A DNA stretch of 64,000 nucleotides from JAZBPO01 sp963691775. GTDB lineage: Bacteria > Pseudomonadota > Gammaproteobacteria > Pseudomonadales > Azotimanducaceae. The notes under the pieces are model-generated. The model ran no database searches, was not told where the DNA came from, and saw nothing but the letters and a program-made list of their open reading frames with translations. The stretch is from NCBI GenBank assembly GCA_963691775.1, contig OY829369.1, positions 2,418,001 through 2,482,000 on the forward strand, in the 5' to 3' direction. Positions 54,895-63,072 of this stretch are shown piece by piece. Within the stretch, counting starts at the first letter, position 1; every line of letters starts with the position of its first letter. A program made the position numbers and the translations under genes.

Positions 54895-56160
54895 TCATCC
54901 CGCGAAGCGATAGAGGTCGTCCCAGATCTCGTCGAGGCGCCGCGCTGCCGCGGCCGGCTCAAGTGCGACGAGCGTGCCGTCGTCACGGCGCGTGACGATG
55001 CCGAATCGCTCGAGCTTGGCGAGCGCATCGTCAATCTCGAAGTCCACCGGCCCGTCGATCTGCTCGGCCAGAAACGCCTCGATCGCCGCGTCCAGCGCCT
55101 CGGCCGTCAGCGCCGCCTCATGCGTGAGCAGGAACGTCCACGCGAGCACGGCTTCCTTGCACTCCTCTTCCTCGGCGGCGTCGACGAGGCGATGGAAAAC
55201 GCCCGCATTGTTGTCGAGATTGCGGAAGTAGAGGCTGTCCGCAAGGGTCTTCATGAACTTGATCTTGCGGTTCTTGAAGTTGGAGAACTGCTTGAAGAGG
55301 AAGCCGCCGAGGGTGCCGAGGCCCGCCGCGAGAGCGAGCAGGGCGCCTTGATCAAGCGCGACTTCGCGATCGTGAATGCCGAGCCAGAAGGCGACCAGGG
55401 AACCGACGAGAAACAGCGTCGGGCCGAGCTTCGTGACCAGCAACGCGACGCCGCTCGCCGCCGCGGGTACGCCGATCATGAGCTTGTCGACGGTCTTCAT
55501 GCGCACTTCCGTGTTCGGGAAGAGCATTTCCAGGTCCGCGCGGGGCACATTGCGGAACATCTTCAGGAGCGTCGCGCCAGGCTGGAAGGTCAGGTCCTTG
55601 CGCCCTTTCGCCTCGAACCAGGCAGGCTCGCGGAAGGCGACGAAGATCACCACGCGGTCGTAGCTCGCGAACTCGATCTCGCGCTTGCGCAAACCGAACA
55701 GAAGCGGAAGCGACTCCCGCCGCGGCGTCTCGCCACGGCGGTAGAACAGCACCTGCTCGAAGTCGTCGAAGTCCACATGCAGGCGGATGCGGAAGAGCGA
55801 CTCCTCTTCGAGCGCCGCCTGCAGGTCCTCATCGGTGATGCGCTCGTAGTTGGCGCGCTCTAGCACGCGCTCAAGAGCCTGCGTGAGTTCGACGCGGCGC
55901 GCGCCCGCCTCGGCCGGATCCGGCATTGCGAGCAGGCGTGCATCCAGATCAGGATTGAAAGGCGCGTAGAGATTCTTGAGCGCCTCAAGGTCTGCGTGAA
56001 ACGCGTGATGGAGCAGCGCTTCGAGCAGACGCACTGCATGCGTGAAGTACTCCGCATCGCCTTTGCGCGCCTCGAGGCGCGCGCGGCAGAGCGTCACCAC
56101 ATCCCGTCGACGTAGAGGAATGAAGCGCTCCCCCGGCCCGGCGTGGGCGACTTCGCTCAT
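54895..56160 (-). CDS. DUF3754 (TMEM143-like) membrane protein
   Basis: The 421-residue protein (start ATG 56160, MSEVAHAG) has a soluble N-terminal part (FIPLRRRDVV, FRIRLHVDFDDFEQVLFYRRGE). A middle region of two or three transmembrane segments follows (VDKLMIGVPAAASGVALLV, LFLVGSLVAFWLG, LALAAGLGTLGGFLFKQF). After them comes the FKNRKIKFMKTLADSLYFRNLDNNAGVFHRL segment that defines DUF3754/TMEM143. The C-terminus has winged-helix-like acidic helices (DDALAKLERFGIVTRRDDGTL). The family is found in bacteria, plants and mitochondria and has no assigned reaction. It follows the methyltransferase gene by 8 bp, so they may be co-transcribed. Confidence 0.85.
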   Translation of the reverse strand: MSEVAHAGPGERFIPLRRRDVVTLCRARLEARKGDAEYFTHAVRLLEALLHHAFHADLEALKNLYAPFNPDLDARLLAMPDPAEAGARRVELTQALERVLERANYERITDEDLQAALEEESLFRIRLHVDFDDFEQVLFYRRGETPRRESLPLLFGLRKREIEFASYDRVVIFVAFREPAWFEAKGRKDLTFQPGATLLKMFRNVPRADLEMLFPNTEVRMKTVDKLMIGVPAAASGVALLVTKLGPTLFLVGSLVAFWLGIHDREVALDQGALLALAAGLGTLGGFLFKQFSNFKNRKIKFMKTLADSLYFRNLDNNAGVFHRLVDAAEEEECKEAVLAWTFLLTHEAALTAEALDAAIEAFLAEQIDGPVDFEIDDALAKLERFGIVTRRDDGTLVALEPAAAARRLDEIWDDLYRFAG

Positions 56161-56168
56161 ATTCACAT

Positions 56169-57062
56169 TCAAGCGTTCGACGCTCCTGTGTTTACCAGCG
56201 TCGCAAGCCCTGCGAATCCCGGCACGGCGAGCGCATCCTGCCGCCCCCGGAGCCAGCGCGCGCGCTGCGCCGCTGCATCGAGGTCCTCCTCGACATTCCA
56301 GCCCGCCGTCCGCGCCAAGTCGCACATCCGCTGCGAAGATGTCAGGCCAACGAGCGGCTCCCGGCCGAGTGCGAGGGCGACCTGCGCGCCCCGGAGCAGC
56401 ATCCGCGAGGCCAAGTCGAACACGGTCGTTTCGGTCCAGTAGTCGAGCACGACGCGTGACCCGGGTGCAGCCACCGCAGCCAACGCCGCGAGGGTCTGAG
56501 AGGCAGCTGCTTCCGGCAGATAGTAGGTGCAGCCCAACCAGTTCACGAAGATCGGGCGCGCCGGATCGATCCCTGCATCGAGAAGCGCGTACGCCAGATC
56601 GTCCTCGCCGAACACCACCGGGACGAAGCGCTGCGCGGCTGTTGCGCGCGCCCCGAGGCGACGGCGCTTCCAGCGCTGGGTCGCCGGATGGTCGACCTCC
56701 CAGAAGGTCGCACCAGGAAGGTCGACGGTACGCCGGAGCGCAGTGGTGTCGAGCCCCGCGGCCAGGATCACGACCTGATCGACGCCAGCGGCAACCGCGC
56801 GTTCGAGCGCGTCCTCCGCGTATCGCGCACGCAGGACGATCTGGCCGCGCATTGCCGCGCGCATGGGTTGCCTCCGCTCCTGGCGGCGCAGTCCGCGCTT
56901 CACGGGCAGGGGGACGGGGCGCAGGGCGAGGCGAACCGGGCCCGAAAGGAGCGGCGCCACGGCACGGTCGTCGAAGAGGTGTGGCGCCTCGTCGACGTAG
57001 ACATGCATGGCACGCAGTAGTGCCGCGCCTTCAGCGGTTCGGGACGGGCGATCAGCCTGCAT
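56169..57062 (-). CDS. LCM-family SAM-dependent methyltransferase
   Basis: The 297-residue protein belongs to the leucine carboxyl methyltransferase (PF04072-like) class of O-methyltransferases, seen in the RARYAEDALERAVAAGVDQVV, LAAGLDTTALRR and FWEVDHPATQRWKRRRLG elements. The Asp in EVDHP contacts SAM ribose, and the VNWLGCTYYLPE segment is the acceptor region. Such proteins are mostly uncharacterised in proteobacteria; they may modify secondary metabolites. The gene starts a unit with the DUF3754 gene. The tRNA-Arg gene lies divergent, 122 bp from its start. Confidence 0.82.
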   Translation of the reverse strand: MQADRPSRTAEGAALLRAMHVYVDEAPHLFDDRAVAPLLSGPVRLALRPVPLPVKRGLRRQERRQPMRAAMRGQIVLRARYAEDALERAVAAGVDQVVILAAGLDTTALRRTVDLPGATFWEVDHPATQRWKRRRLGARATAAQRFVPVVFGEDDLAYALLDAGIDPARPIFVNWLGCTYYLPEAAASQTLAALAAVAAPGSRVVLDYWTETTVFDLASRMLLRGAQVALALGREPLVGLTSSQRMCDLARTAGWNVEEDLDAAAQRARWLRGRQDALAVPGFAGLATLVNTGASNA

Positions 57063-57184
57063 GGGTGCGCCCCAGCAATGAACTTTCGCTCAGCGTAGCG
57101 CGAGCTCCCACGGCGCGTCGTGGCGCTGCATCGCAGGCGCACGTATCATCTCCGCTCCGTACGTCAATCGGCGTTCGGGACCGT

Positions 57185-57261
57185 GCGCCCGTAGCTCAGC
57201 TGGATAGAGTACTGCCCTCCGAAGGCAGGGGTCAGAGGTTCGAATCCTCTCGGGCGCGCCA
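57185..57261 (+). tRNA. tRNA-Arg (anticodon CCG)
   Basis: The 77-nt gene folds into a complete cloverleaf. The acceptor stem GCGCCCG pairs with CGGGCGC, and the D-arm holds GCTC...GAGT. The anticodon stem CTGCC/GGCAG has loop CTCCGAA, giving anticodon CCG at 57219-57221 (codon CGG). The T-arm is AGAGG-TTCGAAT-CCTCT, followed by discriminator G and an encoded CCA. A TATCAT hexamer at 57144-57149 is a possible -10 box. I see no integrase or duplicated 3' end near it. Confidence 0.97.
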
Positions 57262-57575
57262 CTTATCTGCATTCGGGCGCAGCTCAGGATCGGGCGTTCC
57301 ATCGCCATCGCTGGCGCCCCCCCCCCCCGATAGCCCACTTCTGAACCGCGCAATCGGTCGCGTCGGGGCTCGCGCCATGCGGCGTTGGAATTTCGGGCTC
57401 ACCCCCCAGCCCGCGCCGGCCGTTAAGCGCGAATCGCGTCTGCCAGCGCCCGCACTCATTCAAAGGCCATCGTAGACGCACACCCTATTGGCACTTGTTC
57501 GTGCGCTCTCGGCACGCTGTGTGTAGCGTCGGCATCGCCGGCCCGCGCCGCGGGCAACGCTGGAGCTTCCCCCTC
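57262..57575. other. 314-bp gap after tRNA-Arg with a 12-C homopolymer
   Basis: No supported gene is present. The region holds a run of 12 C at 57317-57328 and a short inverted pair CCATCGCCATCGCTGG (close to it). The run is the longest homopolymer that I noticed in the window. The amidase promoter should lie in the second half. Confidence 0.5.
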
Positions 57576-59159
57576 ATGCGCCTGCTCACCGTTTTGTCCA
57601 CGCTCCTCGTCACCGCCGCAGCACATGCCGCGCCCCTCGATCTGACGTCTGCCTCGGTCAGGGAACTCGGGCAGGCCATGGAGGCGGGACGGCTCGATTC
57701 AGAGATGCTCGTCACGCAGGCTCTCGCGCGCATCGAGGCCTATGACGACGCGGGCCCGGCGATCAACGCAATGCTCCATGTGAACGAAAACGCGCTGGCA
57801 GAAGCACGCGCCCTCGACGACGAACGCGCGCGCAGCGGCCCGCGTTCGCCCTGGCACGGCATCCCCGTTCTGCTGAAAGACAACATCGACACGGCGGACA
57901 TGCCGACAACTGCCGGCTCGTTCCTGCTTGCCGGCACGATGCCGCCCGACGATGCGTTCCTCACCCGGCAACTGCGTGAGGCCGGCGCCATCGTGCTCGG
58001 AAAGGTCAATCTCAGTGAGTTCGCTTCCGGCGGACCTCTGAGCTCCCTTGGCGGGCCGACCTTCAACCCACACGACCCCGCACGGTCGCCGGCCGGCTCC
58101 TCGGGCGGCAGCGGCGCTTCGGTGGCTGCAGCCTATGCGCCGCTCGCGCTCGGCACCGATACGGGCGGCTCCGTTCGCGGGCCGTCGTCCGCGAACGGGA
58201 TTGTCGGCCTCAAGCCGACCCTCGGCCTGCTCAGCCGCGACGGCATCGTCCCGCTGGCGCTGTCCTTCGACACGGCGGGGCCGATGACGCGCTCGGTTGA
58301 GGACCTCGCGCTTTCACTGAACGTGCTCGCCGCCGTCGACGACGCGGATCCCGCCACCGCAGCGGCCGCAGAGCACATCACCCCCGACTACACGGCCTTC
58401 CTCGACGCGAATGCCCTCGCCGACGCGCGCATCGGCGTCGCGCGCGACTTCATGGGCGCAGACCAGGAAGTGGACTGGCACGTAGAGGCGGCCCTCGAGA
58501 CTTTCCGCGAAGCGGGTGCCGAGGTCGTCGACGTGCACCTGCCGCCGTGGCTCCTCGAGGTGCGCGGGGACTTCTATCGAACAATCCGCTTCCCCGAGTT
58601 CCGCGCCCAGATCGCCGAGTATCTGCAGGCGCGCGATCCAAACGGGCCGCAATCGCTCGACGACCTGATCGCGGGCGCCCGCACCCTGCGCGCCCGCCGC
58701 GCCGACGGTGCCGCGCCAGACCCGTCGCGCTGGAGCCTCATGCTGCGCGAGAACGAAGCAAGCGACCTGGACCACCCGGAGTACAGAGCGATGCACGAGC
58801 ACGGGCTCCCGCTCGTGCGCGCGGTGCTGCAAGGGGTATTCGATTCCGAATCTCTCGACGCAATCGTCTATCCCACGTCACCAACGCGCCCCTCCCGAAT
58901 CGATCCCGACCCGCGTCCAGGGAGCGGCCCGGGGGGAGGCGGCTCAGCCGTGATCCTCGCCAACATGTCGGGCTTCCCGGACCTCATCGTGCCCGCCGGT
59001 TTCACGGGCTACGGGCTACCCGTAACGCTGTCCTTCCTGGGCCCGGCCTTCAGCGAACCTCGCCTCATTGCCCTTGGCTACGCGTTCGAGCAGCGCGCTC
59101 AAGCACGGCGCCTACCGATCACAACGCCGCCGCTTCCGGGGGACCTGATCAAGCACTGA
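57576..59159 (+). CDS. Exported amidase-signature family hydrolase
   Basis: The 527-residue protein (start 57576) has a signal peptide (MRLLTVLSTLLVTAAAHAAP) and the full amidase signature. The catalytic Lys lies in GIPVLLKDNIDT. The cis-Ser and nucleophile Ser are in AGSSGGSGASVAAAYAPLA, with GTDTGGSVRGPSSANGIVGL following. The C-terminal part carries ILANMSGFPDLIVPAGF. It hydrolyses amide bonds in the periplasm. Relatives act on aryl amides, acylated peptides and N-acyl ethanolamines. The exact substrate is not given by the motifs. It stands alone, downstream of tRNA-Arg. Confidence 0.9.
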   Translation: MRLLTVLSTLLVTAAAHAAPLDLTSASVRELGQAMEAGRLDSEMLVTQALARIEAYDDAGPAINAMLHVNENALAEARALDDERARSGPRSPWHGIPVLLKDNIDTADMPTTAGSFLLAGTMPPDDAFLTRQLREAGAIVLGKVNLSEFASGGPLSSLGGPTFNPHDPARSPAGSSGGSGASVAAAYAPLALGTDTGGSVRGPSSANGIVGLKPTLGLLSRDGIVPLALSFDTAGPMTRSVEDLALSLNVLAAVDDADPATAAAAEHITPDYTAFLDANALADARIGVARDFMGADQEVDWHVEAALETFREAGAEVVDVHLPPWLLEVRGDFYRTIRFPEFRAQIAEYLQARDPNGPQSLDDLIAGARTLRARRADGAAPDPSRWSLMLRENEASDLDHPEYRAMHEHGLPLVRAVLQGVFDSESLDAIVYPTSPTRPSRIDPDPRPGSGPGGGGSAVILANMSGFPDLIVPAGFTGYGLPVTLSFLGPAFSEPRLIALGYAFEQRAQARRLPITTPPLPGDLIKH

Positions 59160-59310
59160 CGCCCAAAGCGCGCCCCTGATGTGGAAACCCGAGAGTCCGA
59201 ACGGGGAGCGCCTGGTGCAGGGATAGCCTCGCCGAATCAGCACGCCACGATCTGTCCTTAGCTCGCTAACCCGTTCCGCAAGGAACGAAGATGCCGTTTA
59301 GCACGGAGGC

Positions 59311-59451
59311 ATGAAGCTTGATCGCAAAACGGGCACGCTCGTACGTGCGTACTTTTGGATTCAGGGCGCCTTGCTGCACAGCGCGCCCGCCACGCTGAAG
59401 GAAGCCCGCGCCATGGTGGCCGCGGCCATGAAAAGAGAAACTTACGGATGA
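59311..59451 (+). CDS. 46-codon hypothetical ORF coupled to the next gene
   Basis: An ATG at 59311 opens 46 codons ending at TGA 59449-59451, which overlaps the ATG of the SnoaL-like gene (ATGA). The only start in this frame is this ATG, after an in-frame TAG at 59299. The peptide is basic with a hydrophobic middle (TLVRAYFWIQGALLHSAP) and a helical basic end. I recognise no family. The overlap and the GGAGG element (59305-59309), though only one base before the ATG, suggest translational coupling. It could be a leader peptide or a chance ORF. Confidence 0.4.
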   Translation: MKLDRKTGTLVRAYFWIQGALLHSAPATLKEARAMVAAAMKRETYG

Positions 59452-59930
59452 ACCGCGCCCGCACGCTCTCAATCCTGCTCTTCGCCCTTGCATTGTCTTC
59501 CGGCGCCGCAGCCGACGAAACCGCAGAGCGACTGGCGATCGTCCAGACCGTGCAGAACCTCTTCGACGCCATGGCGACCGGCGATGGGAATCTCGCCGCA
59601 GCCACCCTCATTCCCGAAGGACGCCTGATCGTAGTGACCGACGGCGAAGATGGCATCGGTCATCGCGCCTGGGACCACGCCGACTTCGTGGCCATGGTCG
59701 CCGAAGGTGACTCAGTCCTTGTCGAGCGGATATGGGATCCGGTCGTCAGTATCGACGGCCCTATCGCAACCTTCCGTGCGCGCTACGACTTCTACCGAGA
59801 CGGCGACTACAGTCACTGCGGGGTCGATCTTTTCACGCTCGTGAGGGCAGATGCGGGCTGGCAGATCTCGGGCGGCACCTTCACGCGCGAGGTTCGCCGC
59901 TGCGCAGACAACCCACTGCCGCCGCTCTGA
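59448..59930 (+). CDS. Exported SnoaL-like (NTF2-fold) protein
   Basis: The 160-residue protein (start 59448) has a signal peptide (MNRARTLSILLFALALSSGAAA). It then shows a SnoaL-like domain: AIVQTVQNLFDAMATGD, a strand ending RLIVVTDGED, and VDGPIATFRARYDFYRDGDYSHCGVDLF as the later strands (in overlapping pieces), closing with ADAGWQISGGTFTREV. The two cysteines in the C-terminal third could form a disulfide in the periplasm. Function unknown. It lies 8 bp ahead of the AmiD-type gene and may share its transcript. Confidence 0.75.
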   Translation: MNRARTLSILLFALALSSGAAADETAERLAIVQTVQNLFDAMATGDGNLAAATLIPEGRLIVVTDGEDGIGHRAWDHADFVAMVAEGDSVLVERIWDPVVSIDGPIATFRARYDFYRDGDYSHCGVDLFTLVRADAGWQISGGTFTREVRRCADNPLPPL

Positions 59931-59938
59931 TCGGCTCC

Positions 59939-60832
59939 ATGTGGCGCATCCCAACCGCACTGCTCCTTTTCGGCCTTGGCGCCGGTTGCGCCACGCCCCT
60001 GCAGATCGAGGACGTACCGTCAGAGAATCAGAGCAGCCGGATCCAGGTCGTGGTGCTGCACTTCACCTCGGAGAACCACGCAGAGGGACTGCGCTTGCTC
60101 ACCGACAGCAGCTACGGCGCCGTGAGCGCGCACTATCTGATCCCGGATCCGCGCGATCCAACCTGGGGCAGAGACGAAGCCACGATTCTTCGTCTCGTGC
60201 CCGAGCAGCGCCGCGCCTGGCACGCCGGCCTCAGCCGCTGGGGTACGCGCAGCGCTTTGAATGACAGCTCGATCGGGATCGAGATCGGCAACGAATCGCG
60301 CTGCGAAACGCCGGCAGGCATGAATCGTGTCCTCCGGCCCGAGGACCGAGACTGCACCTTCGTCCCTTTCGATCCCGCACAGATCGACGCGGTTGAACGC
60401 CTGCTGCTCGACATTCTCGCGCGCAATCCCGACATCGATCCGGAAGACGTGGTGGCACATGCCGACATCACCCCGTCGCGGCGCGTCGACCCGGGTCCGC
60501 TGTTCCCCTGGAAGCGCCTTCACGAGGCCGGCATCGGTCCCTGGTATCGCGAGGCGGACCGAGAGCGGCATCTCAACGCCCTCGGCCCGGGCATCCCGGA
60601 CATCGCTTTCGCGCAGCGCGTTCTCTCGGCGTGGGGCTACGACCTGGAAATCACTGGCGCCCTCGACCCACCGACTCGCTTCGTACTCGAAGCCTTCCAG
60701 ATGCGCTTCCGAGCCAATGACCACGCAGGGAAGCTCGACGCAGAAACCATCGCGATCGCCCTCGCACTGACCGAGCGCTATCGGCCCGACGCCTATGCCA
60801 CTCTGATCGCGGGGGTACCCCGCGCCCGGTGA
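59939..60832 (+). CDS. amiD: AmiD-type N-acetylmuramoyl-L-alanine amidase lipoprotein
   Basis: The 297-residue protein starts with a lipoprotein signal (LLLFGLGAGCAT, acylated Cys17). The Ami_2 domain carries VVVLHFTSENHAEGLRLLTD, VSAHYLIP, then the second zinc region HADITPSRRVDPGPLFPW. A C-terminal peptidoglycan-binding three-helix domain (VLEAFQMRFR) follows. AmiD of E. coli is an outer-membrane lipoprotein that cleaves muropeptide amide bonds for cell-wall recycling. Length and motifs agree with that group. It starts 8 bp after the SnoaL-like stop. Confidence 0.92.
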   Translation: MWRIPTALLLFGLGAGCATPLQIEDVPSENQSSRIQVVVLHFTSENHAEGLRLLTDSSYGAVSAHYLIPDPRDPTWGRDEATILRLVPEQRRAWHAGLSRWGTRSALNDSSIGIEIGNESRCETPAGMNRVLRPEDRDCTFVPFDPAQIDAVERLLLDILARNPDIDPEDVVAHADITPSRRVDPGPLFPWKRLHEAGIGPWYREADRERHLNALGPGIPDIAFAQRVLSAWGYDLEITGALDPPTRFVLEAFQMRFRANDHAGKLDAETIAIALALTERYRPDAYATLIAGVPRAR

Positions 60833-61242
60833 CTCACGCTTCGATCAAGACCCAATGCGCTCGCGCGGCATCGCCTCGACCCTGGCCTTGATCCCAAGCA
60901 CCTTGCGCCTTCGGCTCCCCGGCATAGCGCTCAGGGACCGGCGCTTTCGCTGGGATAGACGCTCGCAGCGTTGCGGGCTGCAAAGGTTGGCCGCCAGGGC
61001 GGTGCGCACCGCGCCGCAGGGGCACCCGCAGACACCCCCAATCAAATCTCGCCAGCAGGCTAGCTTGAACAGGGTTATCTCGATGTCACAGCGAAGCGCC
61101 TTGAAGCCCGAGTGAGCAATGCAGGAACCCAGTCCCACGCACGCTTGCCCATCCGCCGCGCCGACCTACACCTGGCGCTATGACGCGCCCCGTGTAGCAT
61201 GCAATCACGGCTCACGGATGCCCCCGGTGCCCAGATAACGTT
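60833..61242. other. 410-bp intergenic region, no supported gene
   Basis: This lies between amiD and the sensor kinase. Short open frames on either strand are Arg/Cys-rich, overlap each other and match no family I know. TAGCAT at 61195-61200 may be the -10 box of the kinase gene. Nothing else stands out. Confidence 0.5.
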
Positions 61243-63072
61243 ATGAGCACTCTGCCTCTGCAGTGGTCACCATACGCGCTTCTTCCCGTGCTTACGGCGA
61301 TGTTGGCGACGTTCGTGGTTGCGCGATTGAGCAGCGAGCGACGCTATCAGAGCGTGATGCTGCTGCGCGGACTCCTGCTCGCGATTGCGGTCTGGAGCCT
61401 GGGTAATGCCGTGGAGACCGTTACAACCTCCATCCCGGGAAAGCTGCTCGGCTTGCGCATCGCCTACATGGGCGTCGTTGCCGTTCCGGTTCTGTTTTTC
61501 CTCTGGCTCTGCGCCTATCTGGAACAGCTTCCGGGCAAGAAGCGATGGACCGCTGCATCGCTCGCCATCCTGCCAGCCGTTACATGGGGGCTCGCGCTCA
61601 CGAGCAGTTCTCATCAACTCATGTGGTACGACCTGAGCCTCGCGAACTACGAAGGATTCATCGACTGGAAGGCCTCACGCGGCCCCGCATGGCGGATTCA
61701 GCTGTTCTACGGCTACGGGCTTATCGTGGCGGCGTGGGCGCTCCTCGCCTTCGAATACATCACCGCACGCTGGCCACGCCAGCACACGCTCGTGCTGTTC
61801 TTCGCGTCATGTATTCCCGTGATCCCTAGCCTCATCTATGTTTCCGGGGTGTCCGAGTCCCTTCTGCGCGCCGATCTGACGCCATCTGCGTTCGCCCTGT
61901 CCGTCGCTTGGCTCGCAACCATCGCCGAGGACCCCCTGCAGCGACGGCTCCCGCTTTCTCACGCGAGCATCATCGCTTCTATCCGCCAGCCTATCCTCGT
62001 CACCGATTCGAGCGGACGAATCGTGATGTCCAACCCGTCTGCGGCGGCGCTCCTCGACCGCACGTCAGAGGATCTTGAAGGCCGGGATGCGCATGTGCTT
62101 TTACCCTTCGATGCGCTCTCCGAACGCGCGAACGGTACGTACCAGATGTATGCCCGCGGCGAGGCACGCATCGTCGAGGCACGCATCGCGCCAGTGCAGG
62201 ATCGTTGGCGCCAGTTGCTGGGCTGGATCATCCAATTGGTGGACCGAACAGAGGAAACGCGCCTCGAGCAGGCTACGGAACGCGCGGTCGTGGCCCTGGC
62301 TGCCCGCGCCGACGCGCTTGAAGACGCCGGCAAGGCGAAAACGAGCTTCCTGGCGACGGTCTCCCACGAGCTTCGCACACCGCTCGGCGCGATCATTGGC
62401 TTCGCCGAGCTGGTGAAAGACGGCATGGCCGGCGCGCTGACCGACGCTGAGCGGGAGACGGCCATCGAGATCCACGAAACCGGAACGGACCTTCTGCGCC
62501 AGGTGAACAGTCTGCTCGATCTGGAGAAGAGCGAAGCCGGAGCGCTTGGGCTGCGTGCCGACTCGGTCGACCTCGATCGGATCGCCGGCGAGCTGCAGCA
62601 TAGTTTCAGACGCCGCTCAGAGCGGGCCGAAGTGGCGCTCGAAATCACCCCGCCCGCAACCGGCGATCGGTACATGTTCGACGCGGCAAAGGTTCGTCAG
62701 ATGCTCAGCAATCTGCTCGGGTACGTCTTGGGCCGGACACCGGCTGGAGGCGAGATCCGGATCCGCCTTGCCATTCGCGACGGCACCCTCGACGTCACCT
62801 GCACTCAGCTAGGGGAAGACATCGAGGCGCCCGCGGTCAGAACGCTGCAGGAGCCATTCTGGCAGGCCGGCAGCGAGATGCAGGGCACGGCGAGTCATAG
62901 AGAGCTGAGTCTGGGGATGGCACTCGTGTTGCGCCTCACAGACCTTCATGGGGGCAAGTTCGAGATCGAGCAGACGAATCCGCAGGCGGCGACCTATCGC
63001 CTGCGAATTCCTCAGCTCGACTCATCCGATCCAGAGGCCGTGCGCCCCCACGCACTGTCGGCGTACGCGTGA
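61243..63072 (+). CDS. Seven-helix sensor histidine kinase with a degenerate ATP-binding domain
   Basis: This is a 609-residue sensor. Residues 1-220 form a seven-transmembrane N-terminal domain of the histidine kinase N-terminal 7TM type. A PAS domain follows at about 240-340 (IRQPILVTDSSGRIVMSNPSA). A HisKA helix carries phospho-acceptor H375 in VSHELRTPLGAIIGF. The C-terminal ATPase domain is unusual. The N-box region (residues 487-497) reads MLSNLLGYVLG, where an active enzyme has a second Asn. The G1 D-x-G-x-G motif is not visible (TQLGEDIEAP). The G2 position reads SLGMALV. It may be a poor or inactive kinase. Its stop overlaps the next kinase gene by 4 bp. Confidence 0.88.
   Translation: MSTLPLQWSPYALLPVLTAMLATFVVARLSSERRYQSVMLLRGLLLAIAVWSLGNAVETVTTSIPGKLLGLRIAYMGVVAVPVLFFLWLCAYLEQLPGKKRWTAASLAILPAVTWGLALTSSSHQLMWYDLSLANYEGFIDWKASRGPAWRIQLFYGYGLIVAAWALLAFEYITARWPRQHTLVLFFASCIPVIPSLIYVSGVSESLLRADLTPSAFALSVAWLATIAEDPLQRRLPLSHASIIASIRQPILVTDSSGRIVMSNPSAAALLDRTSEDLEGRDAHVLLPFDALSERANGTYQMYARGEARIVEARIAPVQDRWRQLLGWIIQLVDRTEETRLEQATERAVVALAARADALEDAGKAKTSFLATVSHELRTPLGAIIGFAELVKDGMAGALTDAERETAIEIHETGTDLLRQVNSLLDLEKSEAGALGLRADSVDLDRIAGELQHSFRRRSERAEVALEITPPATGDRYMFDAAKVRQMLSNLLGYVLGRTPAGGEIRIRLAIRDGTLDVTCTQLGEDIEAPAVRTLQEPFWQAGSEMQGTASHRELSLGMALVLRLTDLHGGKFEIEQTNPQAATYRLRIPQLDSSDPEAVRPHALSAYA

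Noticed and set aside
57185..57261. Possible integration site at the tRNA gene
   Set aside because: No integrase, no phage-like genes and no duplicated tRNA 3' end are seen downstream.
60834..61138. Small open frames between amiD and the sensor kinase
   Set aside because: They lie in different frames on both strands over the same DNA and show no recognisable motif.
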